Part shown: positions 47,669 through 62,600 of the stretch, one piece after another
How positions within the stretch are numbered: position 1 is the first letter of the stretch
Layout: each line of letters opens with the position of its first letter
Source of the DNA: Petrosia ficiformis
Taxonomy: Eukaryota > Porifera > Demospongiae > Haplosclerida > Petrosiidae
Reading direction: 5' to 3'
NCBI GenBank assembly: GCA_947044365.1
Contig: OX345638.1
Span: forward strand, 3,519,201 to 3,583,200
DNA: 64,000 nucleotides
Made by a program: the position numbers and the translations under genes
The notes under the pieces: generated by a model
What the model saw: the letters and a program-made list of their open reading frames with translations, nothing else
Told to the model about the DNA's origin: nothing
Database searches by the model: none

Positions 47669-50600
47669 CTATATGTTAGTTCCAATTCGTGTCAGATCCA
47701 TTGTACTGAATGAGTGGCTATATCCTAAAGCAGGCCGTTTAGCTGATGGTACTTTCAGTACAGACATTGGAGTAATAGTTACTGGAGCAATGGAGCAGGA
47801 AGATGTATTCAGAGGTGTGTCCTAGATAAATTTTAAAAATGCTAAACAATTTAGCAGAACTCTACAACAGTCAACAACCATCAATATCTAAATAATTGTA
47901 TATAATAATTTAGAAATTTTTTTTGTTCAAGAGAATCTCCAGAGCCATTGTGCATTGTTGTTTATAAGTACCAATCATAATGTCACTTAAAACATGCCAG
48001 TAAGTATCCCCCTTGCAATTAAGTTAGCCATTAGGCATACCAAAACAAACCCCAACTCTATAGTTTTTCAAATTCAACCTTTATCCCCACTTGACAAATT
48101 TTATAAATAAAGGCCTGACTTTTAAAGATATTATTTTCCTTTTTGGGGGGAACTCCCAGGGGTTCTCTTCTCTGCATTAATCCCTATATAAATGCTTAGA
48201 AACTAGCTTCTATAACAAAAGTAAGGAACGGAAACCATTCGTATTAAAAAATAATGGTTGTAACTTACACATTCAGTAAATGACTCCTCCATTGGTTCCA
48301 AACCTTCATCGAAATTTGATGGATTACTAAAGAGAAGGCATAAATATACATGTATCATTTAATTTAATTTTACTGCACATGTATGTAGAAAATAACATGT
48401 TAGCTTACAAACAACATAACATTATATTATGGAGAAATATTATCATTATTTAGACATGAGAAAGTCAGCCATGTTTAATTTCTGAATGTGATGCCACCAC
48501 AAAGCACTTTATCCAACAACCTATATACATGTACATGTAGTTATTCATTTATCACTTTTATTATACTTTCAAAGCTTTCTTGGGCCCCAGAAGTCACCAG
48601 AAGTCACCAGAAGCAACCTAAGAGGGTCTATAATTTAAAGGAAAGCATACGCTACACTCTCAAGAAGCAGTAGTCATAGAGATACCTTCTCCATATACAT
48701 GTACATGTACATTGTAAATGTATCTTGTTTTCTTCAGTAAGTTTATAATCATTACCAAACGCAACACAACAAGTCACAAAAATGAAATTTCTGAAGTATT
48801 TTGCCTATTCACAGGTTTATGAATGAAAAACAGACTTTGCCAGCATGTGAAAGGAGATTTTTAATTTTAGAATGAACTAAATCAAATTTAGAGAAAATCA
48901 TTTTGTATGTTACATGTATATGGCAATATCCACGTACAGAAGATACTATGATTAACTGCTAACAGTGCCATTACTTCATTAGAATGCTCAGATTTGATCT
49001 GTTTATAATTGCTACAGTCAAAGTGGTCTTCCAGACAACTTTGACTCTAGCAATGACATTTCCTAAAGACTTATACCCATGAAGAAAGACATTTCAGTAC
49101 CCAGTTTCATAACAGTAATTGATATAACTCAATGAACTACCTACATGTACATTGATTTCTATGACCATACCTGATTGGTGTGAAAGGTCTACGGTTAGAA
49201 CGAGTTGAGATTGTACGTTTCACTTTCCTTTTCATATCCTTTAATCCTCCTCTGAAAAAAACAAACAAATTATCACTGGGATTACATGTAGGTGGAACAT
49301 TCCCTTTCTTGATTTGATTATTATTTGCAGGAACTAATTTCATAATTATTAAGCAATGCAACATATATAATAATTAACTTTTAGAGCAAATGATTACTCA
49401 AAATCACAAAACTAGATTATACCTTACCTGATTGCTTTCTTAAGAGTACTGTTATCTTCAGCTTGATGTTTTGATAAAGAATCCAGTAATTCAGCAGATG
49501 TCTTCCAAATGAAATCATCCTAGAGTACAAATACACACTGAATTATAATTATCAAATAATGATACACATGTATACCCCGGTATGTACAGGTATGACCTAC
49601 ATGTACATGTACATAAGTATTTTCAAAAAGGACACTTTCCAGCAAAATATCTTTCATCACATTCAATTGCTCTCCATTCCACTATTTTTTACAGGAAGTC
49701 AATGAATTTTGGTTTACCAGGAAACGCTATAATTAAGCCTCCAATACAGATACAAAATTTCATTGACTTCCTGCAAAAAAATGGCAGAATGGAGAGCAAT
49801 TGAATGTAATCATTTGAGGAAAATTTTTACAGGAAAGTGAGCCTTTTGAAAATTGGGTCATATACAGTGTATGTACCAAATAAATTATAGACTTGAGAAT
49901 TAGTCTCCACTCTCCAAGGATGTGATATACATGTAGGCTGAGCTTGCAAGTGATATATATACATCATATCCTTGGGCACTACACCTGAGAGCTCTATTTT
50001 GGGATGTGAGCCATAGTAGTATTAAGTGATGCACTGACAATCAGGTTTTTATCACCATTAGTCATTATTCAATCAATTATTTCTGAAAGATGTAATTGAT
50101 ATAAATTATTGTGATTATAACGTACATCATTAATTGCTTTTATGCAGATGCTCATAATTATTGAGAAAATGTTGAAAGAATCAGAAACCAGAAGAACATA
50201 TCACATAATATACCGGATTGGTATCAGTTATTGGCACTAAAATTTCATATCGGTCCATCACTAGGTAGTTTAATGTTGCAATGTAAATTATTGATTTGGT
50301 AAGGTCTATATATATTTTTTAATAATATTAAAGGATGCATCAATTTTTATGGCCCATATGGCAATCCCTATGATTGCTTTCCATCGGGTTTAATGTACAT
50401 ATATATATATAATTATATATATATATTATATATATATATATACCATAGCTAAAAACCACATCAAAGTTACCAACAAGTGTTATATATGCGATATACACCC
50501 AACCACAGGTGGATATGAAACCACAGGGCTGATATAAGACCTATAATGATATTCATAATAGATTGCATCAGTCTGAGCATGCGCAGTCAAGTTGTAAATT

Positions 50601-53600
50601 GAAAAAAGATGGAGACAAATGGATAAAGGAGCGTAGAGCCATAGATATCAGGTAACATTGATGTTCATGTTAGGTATAAAATATATTATATATAGCATGG
50701 TTTCTCAGTGTGTATCAGCAATATCAGCCCTTCACCCCTCGATAGCAGCCCTCGGCTTCGCCTCAGGCTGCTATCTCGGGGTTCAGGTCTGATATTGCTG
50801 ATACACACTGAGAAGCCATGTTATATATACATGTATTACATATATTCTTGTGTCACTTGCACAGGTATACGTTGTATATGTAGTTAAGAAAGTTGCTTCA
50901 TTCCGGGGGGCTCAGTCAATTAATGGGTGTGGCGTGAAATACAACACACGCTCAAGCTCTACAGACCAGCAGAAAGCTTACACAGAATCTGGAACTAATA
51001 GCTAGCTATTCTACTTGAAATATATTCCTTAAGTTCTATGAGGTCCTTTAAATGGTAAGGAGAGTAGATAATCAACTATAATAAGCTGTTGTATTTCAGG
51101 CATGATAAAGTCAGCCATGATTACTGAATGCTGGACACCACAAAGTAGTCATAGGGATACTTTTTTCTTCATATATCTTGTTAAATCTACCAGAAAAATT
51201 GCTGGTTTTTTTTTTGGGTTACTTACTCCATTTCTAAGCTTCAAAATCAATATATTGATTTAGCTTGATCTTAGTTATCCCTTGCATGTACTTTTAATAA
51301 AATTTGAAACTCATCATGGAGTCTATGCATACACATATAATGGAACTCATCATGGAGTCTATGCATACACATATAATGGAACTCATCATGGAGTCTATGC
51401 ATACACATATAATCTTCACATATCTTTATCATACAAACTATGAATACATGCAATGATGGAATAACAAAACCTTTAATTTTGACTCACTGCCATTGTTGAA
51501 TAGTTTGTTTGAGCAAGTAACTGTGAGAGGTCCTTAATGATAGCTGACTTCTGACTTTCATCTCCAGATACTTTAAATGCTAACAGCCTCTCTTGAGGAT
51601 CTTCTGGCCAACGAACTAGCAAACCAAAGCCATTAATTATATCTGAAAATAACAGTTTGCCCATGACACTGCACATATCAGTGATACCATGCATGAAGAA
51701 ATGGGATTTTTTACAAGTAAAATGTGTCAAATGCAATCTACTTAGAAGCAGTGTCATACAACAGTGCTTGTTTCATTCATGTGAATAGGCTTGAATGGAT
51801 AATTACAGTGATGAGTATAAGAATGTATAATTAATAGGAATGGTGACTGTAGTATAGTTTGCTAACAATGATCTGCTAGTATTTGGCAGTTGGCACTGAT
51901 AATGACAGAATGATAGTTTCTTACAAAAATGGATAGAGACAATAAAGGTTAATACTACCAGGTACTTCATGCTCTGCAATGATATCAGTACAAGGCAGCT
52001 TAGCTTAGCCAGATTTTCTTTCAGATTAGCTAATGTCTTTGTTTAATAGGTTATGTTTGATTTTAAACAGCTCATTAGTGCAGAAAGAAAATAGTAGCAA
52101 AACTTTAAACACACTGGCAGGAGATAGAAAATGGAATACTAACACTAGACATAACAGTGTCAGTGGAGAAGGAAATGGTTAAGCCTGCAAGCAGCTACCT
52201 CTAAAGAGTAGTATCGTCAAACACCATATCAAGTCTGAAAAGCATACTGATTCCAGAGAAAAGGAGAGAGACATTAACAAAGCACTAGTTCCTTATGATG
52301 ACTTAATTAGGAATTACTTTCAAACAGAGCAACATGTGTAATATTAACATCTTAATGTATTTGCTATACATGCTGATATTCCACCAAATATTTCAGAGAA
52401 CTCTAAGCTTATTTTATTGCTGGCAAGAGAGAAATCTGATTTTGTTCCTTCTGTGCTAGAATGTACATATACAAATGCATTTATAATGTGTTGTAAACTT
52501 TTATGTCAATGGTTACGTTGACTTAAGGCTGGTTCACCATGTAACATTAAGCCTGTATTGTGTTGCAATGCAAACAAGCGTCATGCAGTGTTTGCATCTG
52601 TTCAGTTTATAATAATTGTTAAGTGAACATGGACTCATTAATAATTTACTAATAAACATCAACTGCACCCTCAAAATCCGTATTGTTTCCCAAGTAGGTT
52701 CACGTTGGTGCTAAATTCTGACTGGTCAAACACTATGCTGTTGATGCTGCATTAGAAATCAAATCTATTCAAGCGTTGGTTGCATCACATCATGTGAACG
52801 CAGGACGTTCACAAATAATAGCAATGTGACACAACGTTGCGCGACACAGTCCCAGTGTCATATTATGAAACAGCCTTTACATGTGACAATACTCTGCATT
52901 ATTTAAAAACACAAAATGTATAAACCTTCACTGTCTATGAAGTCAACAATAGATCGTATGTGAGAGTAGGACAGAAATTCTAAATGTCTATATGGTTTAC
53001 TTGGTCCTCTAAATCCATGAGCACTGCGTTTCTTGGCTATCTGTGAGGAATAACAGAAGCCATAATACAGGTAAATACTAGCTATATATGTATGTGTACA
53101 TGTGCATATAAATCAAGACATATATGAAAAAGGCAATCTTTGAACATTCGAGCAATGTATTGACCTTCAAATGTCACTTTATGCCATTGAAAGGAGCATG
53201 GCATTGCTAAATGTGTATATATACTTTCAATTACTATTGCTTTTCTGCATGATTTTAAGACTATACATGTACAATTGCAAAAAAATTGATACTTGGTGGG
53301 GTTTCAAACAAGAATTTTGGAAGGAGATGATATCAGTATCTGAAGTGTAATGTTGTAAGGGGATCTGGGAGGCTTCCAAAAATGTTTGAATCTAGTGATG
53401 GCTATAAAGACCCTACTGTTTGAGTTCAGACAATTGAAGACTTGTTTGGCGCAATCACGGTAGTGACTTGGTGTTGCAAGCACCAATATATAATGATTAA
53501 TACACACCTTGTGTAATAATGTAGTAACAGTTGTCACTGGTATCATTATTGTCACAATAGTCTCTACTGTTACAACAGTCTCTACTGTCACAATAGTCTC

Positions 53601-56600
53601 TACTGTCACAGTAGTCTCTACTGTCACAATAGTCTCTACTGTCACAGTAGTCTCTACTGTCACAATAGTCTCTCCTGTCACAATAGTCTCTCCTGTCACA
53701 GTAGTCTCTACTGTCACAATAGTCTCTACTGTCACAATAGTCTCTACTGTCACAGTAGTCTCTACTGTCACAATAGTCTCTACTGTCACAGTAGTCTCTA
53801 CTGTCACAACAGTCACTGCTGTCACAATAGTCACTACTGTCACAATAGTCTCTACTGTCACAATAGTCTCTACTGTCACAGTAGTCACTGCTATCACAAT
53901 AGTCTCTACTGTCACAATAGTCTCTACTGTCACAGTAGTCTCTACTGTCACAGTAGTCTCTACTGTCACAGTAGTCACTGCTATCACAATAGTCTCTACT
54001 GTCACAACAGTCACTGCTGTCGCAGTAGACACTGCTATACAGTGATTGCACTCTCTGTAATTGCTTTTGTCCAAATATTACTGGTGTACAATGGGTGCAC
54101 CTTTTGCTTGCTGTATGTATGAATTTTTGTACATTTTGTTTTATTGTTAGTACACTCTGCATGTATTTATAAAGTACTTCATAATTGATATCAACGACAT
54201 AATACATGTGTGAAATAGAAATGAATGAATGTTTGTAAGGAACACAACAGCCAGCAATATCTGGGAATTATACATAATTATAATTACATATATATGTTAC
54301 AAATAATCAATAACAGACACATGGCTATAGATGATAAAAAAACTCAACAGTTACTCCGTGTATATAATTATGATGGGGGATAACTTATTGAACCACAAAT
54401 ATCATGTGTTAATGATGACTCTTTCCACTATCTGATTTTGCTTGAATCTGCTTTATATTCTTATGTGCTAGTGGCAGTGGTAGCTCCTCACTGTTTGCAA
54501 CATAGCATCCTTGTACAAAGTAAATACTTTTTTCTCAATTGAGGGTATCTCTAGTGTATGTATATCTTGAGTAACAAGGATTTTTAGAAAAATGTAATGT
54601 TCTAGTTCAGTTTCTGTTGCACTGATAGAGTGGGTGTCAATGCTGGAGCTTGCAGTTGTACTGGTAGTCTTCTCAAATGATTCCATCTTGATATGTGGGC
54701 ATTATATCAGGCACTGCAAAACTGAAGTGTCCTGGTCCAACATGCAAAAGAGCAAGGTACGCTGGCTCCACATTATCCAGCATATGTCTTGGATGAATTG
54801 TAACATGTGGCCAGCTATCTTCTGAAGTAAATACAATGAATGGCAAGCAAAGTGCATTTGATAGTACAAGCAGTATGGCATCCCCTAGTGCTGTTGAATA
54901 TACCCCACCATTAAGGTATTTAAATCCTTCTTCCTCATAGTTCTCAGTCTGTACTTCTTTCAAAAAAAATGGGAAGTACTCTGACCTGTTGGACAACCAC
55001 TCCGCCACCATTATATATTGCAGAGTGCTTACGATAACTTCACTTGGCATACAAGGCTGAATTTCTTTGCTTTGAACATGTTTGATTATTACATCATGAT
55101 TAGGATCACTGCCACAAAATACCTGAGTCTGAGAATATTTCACAATCACAGTCACCATCAGCTAGTACATCAATAATTCTTTTCATGTGAAAAGAAGCCA
55201 GGACATGTTGCAGATGGCCCTGATGAGTATCAATAGATGAATATATTTTCATGTTTGGGAAGCGACAAGGATATAGTTGGTGAGTACTGGCATGAGTGTT
55301 TGACAAAGCCTGTACTTTGTTATTCATGTACATTGTGCTGAGCAAATCAGGAAGAAGTGGAAGTATTTGCTGCACACTTGTGTTATTACTCCCTTCCTCT
55401 ATTGATTTCCTTTCCTTGATCTTCCACAGTACATCTGCAATGTTATCATTTTTAAGTCTCCTCACAAATGATGCTTCAAGTGAAAATCCATCAAAACGTC
55501 TTTTTTCCTTTATTCCAATTCCAAATGTTTTATGAAACAGGAGTTGATCTTCTGTATCTGAAGATTCTGCTGTAGGTTCCATTCCGGACAGCATAAATTG
55601 AGTTGCTGGCGAGTGTGTTTTGTCTCTTTTTCATCTTGAATTCCACATGTGAAAGAAAGTTCCAAGAAGTGCAACAGCTAATTCAACTCCAAGAGTGTGT
55701 CCTGATAATTGTTTATTTAATGATGTGTAGGTTTTCATTTCGGTTAGTTCCAAATCAAATTGGAATACTGCTAAGGCAACAACAATTAATATGAATTCTA
55801 AGGTTGCTTATCTCTTTCATTGCTGGGTCATTGAGTATTGGGATTCCATTGAAACTGATACTACTTCACTTACTCAAGAAGTTCTCAAGGTTAGATGTAA
55901 TTACATCAGATGTTGAGCGCAGACAGCTACATGCCATTTGTTATTGATGACCCAAAGTCTAAAGCTGCTATAAATGATCTGACTATTTCTCTTTTCAATG
56001 GGGCAAAAGGGCTACTATGAAACTAGGCGAAAACATTCCACCGTGTATGCCTAAATTCTACCAACTTTATGAAATCAGAGCAGATGAAGTAAGTTAGTTG
56101 TGCACATGATGAACTACTGTGTGAATTTTCTACCATATGAATACATTTCTAGATGCCTTTAATTGAGTTCACATCTCCAGCACTGGATATTTCCATGACA
56201 CAATATACACAGTTACTACAAAAGTCATCCAATGCTATTGCAGCCTTGGTGGTCTTGGGGAAAACAATTTGTTGAGTCTGGCATTAGTAAGATGGATAAA
56301 GACCTTCTACCAGAGCTCCGTAGCCTTATTGGAGAGGAAACAATTCCTCGTGTACTACCATTCTCTTGTGGTTCACTATTGAGGTAAATTCATTGCAGGT
56401 TTTACAAATGCAGACAATTCAAGACCAAACACCATGAGCAGTTCATAGCATACAAGAAGAGCAATGATGCTGCCAAAGAGACTTCCAAAGGAAAAAGGCC
56501 CAGCTAATAAAGTCACCAAACAGCTTAGTTTTAAAGAGGCTACAGAAAAAACTCGTAAGTGGGATATCAGGGATTCTCAAGCACAAGTTAATTGATAGGA

Positions 56601-59600
56601 GAAATGATAGCATTAGTCGTTGTAGATGATGCTGGGTTTGTTCGTCTATTAAAAGCACTTGAGTCAAGGTATGTTGTACATGTACCTTGCAGAAAGTATA
56701 TAACAGAGACTGTGATGCCAAAGGTGTATGATGGTGTCAAGACTGCTGTGAATAAACATCTAACTGATATTACGTATCACCTATTCAGTATTCTTCATTA
56801 TCACTTTAATCACTTATTCAAACTTGATTATAGTATTTCATAAAAACAGTGTTATTTATATATTATTTATTATTTATATGATTAATTAATTATAGTAATT
56901 GAAAAGTAAAACAGAAATATCGGATTGGCTATCAGTATTGGCTGTTATCAGCTCTAAAATATCGATTATCGGAATATCGGTTAAAATCCTTATCACAAAC
57001 TCAATTTTTAGCTGCTAGTATCTATGTACACCTCAGTTACCCCACCATGATATATACCATTTCACTTCATCCAGGTTGCTAAAGCAGCTAGTATGGAGTA
57101 CATTTGTGAGAAAATAATGTAGCACTTTTGCTCAAAAATGGCTCCAGTGGTTGCAAAATTGCAAGCTGGGACTCAGACCAGCATGGATGCAGATCAAAGC
57201 TCCAATTCTGCATCTATGAACTACTCCAGTGAGGTTCCTGTGGGTTCTTTGGATGCATTTGATGAAGAGTTACCGTTATTGCAGGTTTTAAGCTTGAACT
57301 CACGACTGTATTTCTAAGGAAAGATGTATCCTATATTAAACAACAAGTGCTTGCGATTAGGCCTGAGGCATTCTCTTCCTTGAGGCCCATCAACCATTCA
57401 GTATGTTCCTCAGGCTGTCAAGAAAGTGGAGATTGGACTCAAGGGAAAGAAAGATTTCCTGACTATCATACTAGAAGCGGGACTGATTATCAGTAACGTA
57501 AATCAAAATGTTGTCATTCATCCATTATAACATGTGAGCAAAAACAATAACCAGGTCTGTAGGAAACTTCTCTTTTACTTGTCCAAGTTTTCTGAAGATG
57601 TTCGCAGCAGACTCATTCAATGTATGCACAAATGAGATAACTTATACTATTATTTTATATGTAATTACTCAGTTTGTTTCTTATATTTTCAACTAGAGTA
57701 ACCTCAGCACATCTTGGTGAGGCAATAAAGATAATGAAGATGAGGACCAGCAAAATCAACAAAGAAGAGTCAAAACTATGGAGATGGAGACACCAGCAAC
57801 CACTCCACAAGTAGAGGATGAATTGGATGAACAAAACAGAATGTGGGATGCATTGAGCCTAGAAATGGAAGATATAACAGACCACAATCCAAAATGAAAT
57901 TGATGAACCAAAAGAAGAAGAGCTACATGTATTTGATCAGGAAGAAAACATGGATGCAAATAATGAAATGAAAGATGACATGGAGGGGCAAGTGATTCAG
58001 ATGGAGTTGGAGTTAGCACATGTAGATCTAGAGCAGGATAACAATAAAGCAGAAGAGATAATAAAATAAAAGGAAAAGGTGAGTGAAAGGATACACGTCA
58101 GCAGTTACAGCTCCCAGACCATAAACGACAGACAAGACAAAACACATTTCTGCCTCCATGGAGGAAAACTATTGATGTAAACAATCTGCTGGGACATTGG
58201 TGTTTTTGAGAAACTTTATGGCTCACCTTACCTGCTTCAATGCTATCTGTACAGTTATAGTTTATCATGTTACATAATTATATTACTTGTTGAGTTTGTT
58301 TATAATCTAACCTTTAGAGTTTGCACAAATCATTGAAAATTTTTCAACATTTATGTTGTTATAACATTCATGTTGTTATAATAGTACAACTATAATTATA
58401 CTAGTAATACACAGGAAAATGTAACATTAATGAACAATGTGGATTTAAACATGTGTTAAAATGTATCACATGATTGACTTATTCTTGCCCTTACAAGAAG
58501 TGTTAATTTTGGTTGTTAAGCAGTACAATATATAAAATGTTTCTCGTACCACGTTACCGTAAATTGTGCACTATATACATGTACTTGTGTATCCATTACT
58601 GATTATTTGTAACATATTATTATAATTATGTATAATTCCCAGATAATGCTGGCTGTTGTGTTCCTTACAAATATTCATTCATTTCTATTTCACACATGTA
58701 TTATATCAAATTATAGTTGATATCAATTATGAAGTACTTTATAAACACATGCTGAGTATACTAACAATAAAACAAAAATTTACAAAAATGCATACATACA
58801 GCAAGCAAAAGGTGCACCCAGTAATATTTGGACAAAAGCCATTACAGAGAGTGTAATCACTGTATAGCAGTGTCTACTACGACAGCAGTGACTGTTGTGA
58901 CAGTAGAGGCTATTGTGACAGCAGTGACTGTTGTGACAGTAGAGACTACTGTGACAGTAGAGAAAATTGTGACAGCAGAGACTATTGTGACAGTAGAGAC
59001 TACTGTGACAGTAGAGACTATTGTGACAGCAGTTACCACTGTGACAGGAGAGACTACTGTGACAGTAGAGACTATTGTGACAATAGAGACTATTGTGACA
59101 GTAGAGACTACTGTGACAGTAGAGACTATTGTGACAGTAGAGACTACTATGACAGTAGAGACTACTGTGACAGTAGAGACTACTGTGACAGTGGAGACTA
59201 CTGTGACAGTGGAGACTACTGTGACAGTAGAGACTACTGTGACTATTGAGACTACTGTGACAGTAGAGATTATTGTGACAGTAGAGACTATTGCGACAGT
59301 AGTGACTACTGTCACAGTAGAGACTATTGCGACAATGGTGATATCAGTGACAACTGTTACTACATTATTACACAAGATAACAGGAGAGACTATTGTGACA
59401 ATAGAGACTATTGTGACAGTAGAGACTATTGTGACCATGGTGATATCAGTGACAACTGTTACTACATTCTTACACAAGATAACAGGAGAGACTATTGTGA
59501 CAATGGTAATAACAGTGACAACATTACTACACAAGATGTGTAATGACAGGAGCTTATGAGCACTGCGAAGGAGCATCAAACTCCAGTATGTTTTGAAAAC

Positions 59601-62600
59601 CATCTGTTGTCGAATCACACCTTTGCATACTTCCTTATATGCTAAACCATCCTAAGTGTCTTAAGTAGGCATGATAAGTGTTTATTATTAATCATGTTGG
59701 AATATGGTATCTGAAAAGACGAGTAGAGACTAAGCTTGAGAAATTTACATGTGGATAAGGAAGTTATAGCAGCTTTTAAAGTTGAAATCATTGAACATCA
59801 TGTTGTGTCTTACAGTTCCAGATAAAATCTTTGGCTATACAAGAAAGGGGAAAGACCATTATAATTTTTATTTATTAACGAACTTCTTACTGATGATGTT
59901 CTGTGATATTTTTAGTGGACACTGTATCGGTAAAAAACGATTTGTTGGATTTCTTGCTGATTGGTATCAACGAGTAGCCACTATTAGCTGTGATACTTTG
60001 TCCACACCTGAGACCTGTGAAGTGTGGAAGCTGCTAACTATAGATTACCACTGTATGGCATATTATGGATCAGTAATCCAAATTAACCTTCTGTTTCCAA
60101 ATCTTTCTTTCTTTGGTTATGTGCTCCCGTCTCAATTGAAATATTTTATTGAATAATTGGAAAATGATTGAATTCTTGCAGCCGACTGCTCTAGAGTAAA
60201 CTTCTTTTGTTTTTTCGATTCCCGAATGATATAATACATCAAGTTCGTACAATTATCACATCTCTGAACATCTGGGTGCATCGCTTTTGGAGATAATTAC
60301 CATTCATGGATTGTATATAGGAGTTTGTAATTTAGGCTCTATCTCTACTTTGCTCTGTATAATCCCCCACTTCTTTCCAGACAGAAATGATGCTAATATA
60401 GTTAGTGAAGAATATGTGCTACAAAGCTCTGTAACAAGTGTGTCAAAGTACTTTTTTGAGTCTACAGGGTGTACAAAAGACTATTATTAAATAGACAACA
60501 ACAAAAGCAATATCCCTAATAAAATAAGCACATAATGATTAGTTACAAACCTGGTGCAGGATTTGAAACTGCTTCATCCTCGTATGCAAGCTTTCTTCAT
60601 GGTTTGTAAAACTTGCATTTCGGGATTCCAACTAATTTGAAGTGTCCCTTCTTCCCAGACATCTGTGGCAATGGTTCTTTAGATCGTAATTTTAACTCTA
60701 CTAAATGATGAATCTTCTTTGGACTGTGGCTTGGCTGTTCTACACGAGTTTGTTTTTGTTGACTATGATTCTAATAATTGCCCACTCACTTTCCAACAAA
60801 CCAGAACATTTACATGTATCTTAAACCCGGCCTTTTGTCCATATTTGGAGTTTTGCTGAAAGTGTGTTTTGACAACAGATGTTTACTACAGTTTGACAGT
60901 CTTCACGCCGCTTCACAGTGCTCACTAAGCTCCAGGTAATAATCATGATACACTGTATATTGGTGTAACTATATTATTACACAAGGTGTGTAATAATCAT
61001 TGCTTGCAACACCATGTCACTACCGGAATCACAGGTTTCTCTGTCCTACATGTATGTAATACTTCATTACATGTACATGTATGTACATTGTAATTATTTG
61101 TTGATTGTCTGTCTACATGTAGCTTACATGTGCACATGCACATGTTTAGATGTTATGAGCTAATGACTTTCCAAATATATAAATTAATGTCAATGTTAAT
61201 CTCAGATGATAAATATATACATGTAATAGCTAAAGCACCCCTTTGAGTGCACTATGGAAATTACAGCACAAGAGGTGTGGTTGAGACAAGCATACAGCAC
61301 GGACAAAGCAAGTGCTGTACGCTTGTTGAGACCCCACCTCGAGTGATGTACCGTAATTCGGGAAAATTTCGTACTATAAAAATTTTTGTATAACAGCATG
61401 CGTACGTAATTTAAAAATTCGAAAATTAACGGGTATATGGAAATAAACGGTATTCGTAAATAACAACGTACGCACGTACGAAAATTTATACATACATGTA
61501 TGAAAAATAAAAATTTGAAATATTTTAGAGACGAATTATTTCCAATTTACGGTAATTTCTGTAATGCACGAGAGTAAGCGAGTGCTTTAACCAATTTATA
61601 GTGATGTGTGGGTGTATCAACGGTACTCAACAAACTAAAGCAGTTGCTCTAATGGTTCTCTTGTGTTGCTTATATATTCATAAGTTGCTCGAGCTACAGT
61701 GTACTTGGTTTTCAATTAATCTATGGATCTATAAGAACCACCTAAAAAAACGCCGACCGTCGTTGTCTCTCCGTTGCTCTGTAAAGTTTCCTCTCTAGGA
61801 CTCAACTAATCGATTTCTATAGCCTACATTGGAGTAAGAGTTTTTAAAGGCAGCTGAAGGTAGTAATACAAAACAGAACAGTAAGTGGGCCGTGTGTTCA
61901 AGTATACAGTGCTGTATGAGTCTTTATACAGCACACATGCCCAAATTGGGATATACATGTACAGCATGTCGGTGCCTTTGATCACACCCACACATCATAC
62001 TTTAAGTATATGTACTTGTATTATTAATTACTGGTGGACCAAAACTACTAACAAGTATATTATCAAATTACTAAACTATTAAATCTAGTCTTACCATACA
62101 CTTCATAAAAAGTGGCTGGCATAATTAAAAAATATTTATAACTGTACCTCCATACTGTCAGAGAAGAGGAATAAGGTAACATAGAGCGTTTTAGATCCCT
62201 TTCCAGTGACACTATTAACTTCCACAACATCAAAACGAGAAATGAAGGATCGATGTGAGGACAATAAATTAGCCTATAAAATAAACTGAATGTATCAACC
62301 AGTTTGACCTGCAAATCTAATTATACAACATACACATGTACAACAAATTCAAGTAGTACATGTATATTTGCTTATTTTCTAATTAAGCCATTGTGGCTGC
62401 TTATTTTCTAAGCCATGGTGGCTGATAATTATTTTTCTAAGCCCTAGTGGCTGCTCTAATGTTTAATGAAGCCATTGTGGCTGCTTGTTTGTTTGTTGTG
62501 TGTGTCTATCTGCACCTGTTGCTAGCATGCTAGACACATGAAATTTCATGTGTATTTACATATATATTATACATGTACATGTACATGTACATGTATGTGT

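Larger units (their letters stand above)
53452..61040. mobile_element. Foldback-like composite element with minisatellite arms
   Basis: The left arm (53452-54314) is the reverse complement of 58595-59545 plus a split-off outer piece at about 60960-61030. Shared landmarks are CCGTAGTGAC-like ends (CGGTAGTGAC at 53458 against GTCACTACCG at about 61017), GTGTTGCAAGCA/TGCTTGCAACAC, ACACCTTGTGTAATAAT, the 18-bp minisatellite, and an inner unique part with AAGGTGCACCC and GGAATTATACATAATTATAA. Between the arms are 4.3 kb with a minus-strand OTU-like gene and plus-strand hAT relic pieces. Between the minisatellite and the right outer end lie 1.4 kb of other sequence (59545-60960), probably a later insertion. 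AATCA occurs near both outer ends, a possible target duplication. It lies within one ECT2 intron. Confidence 0.8.

Noticed and set aside
51303..51415. 36-bp direct repeats resembling a CRISPR unit
   Set aside because: The copies are directly adjacent with no spacers and lie in a eukaryotic intron.
53304..54207. Frames of 178-256 codons (TVETIV and CDSRDY repeats) and their mirror images at 58828-59618
   Set aside because: The 18-bp minisatellite is open in several frames on both strands. The arms are explained as inverted repeats of the element.
54468..55594. Programmed frameshifting as explanation for the split OTU frames
   Set aside because: No slippery heptamer or pseudoknot was recognised at the two switches, and neighbouring element genes are decayed as well.
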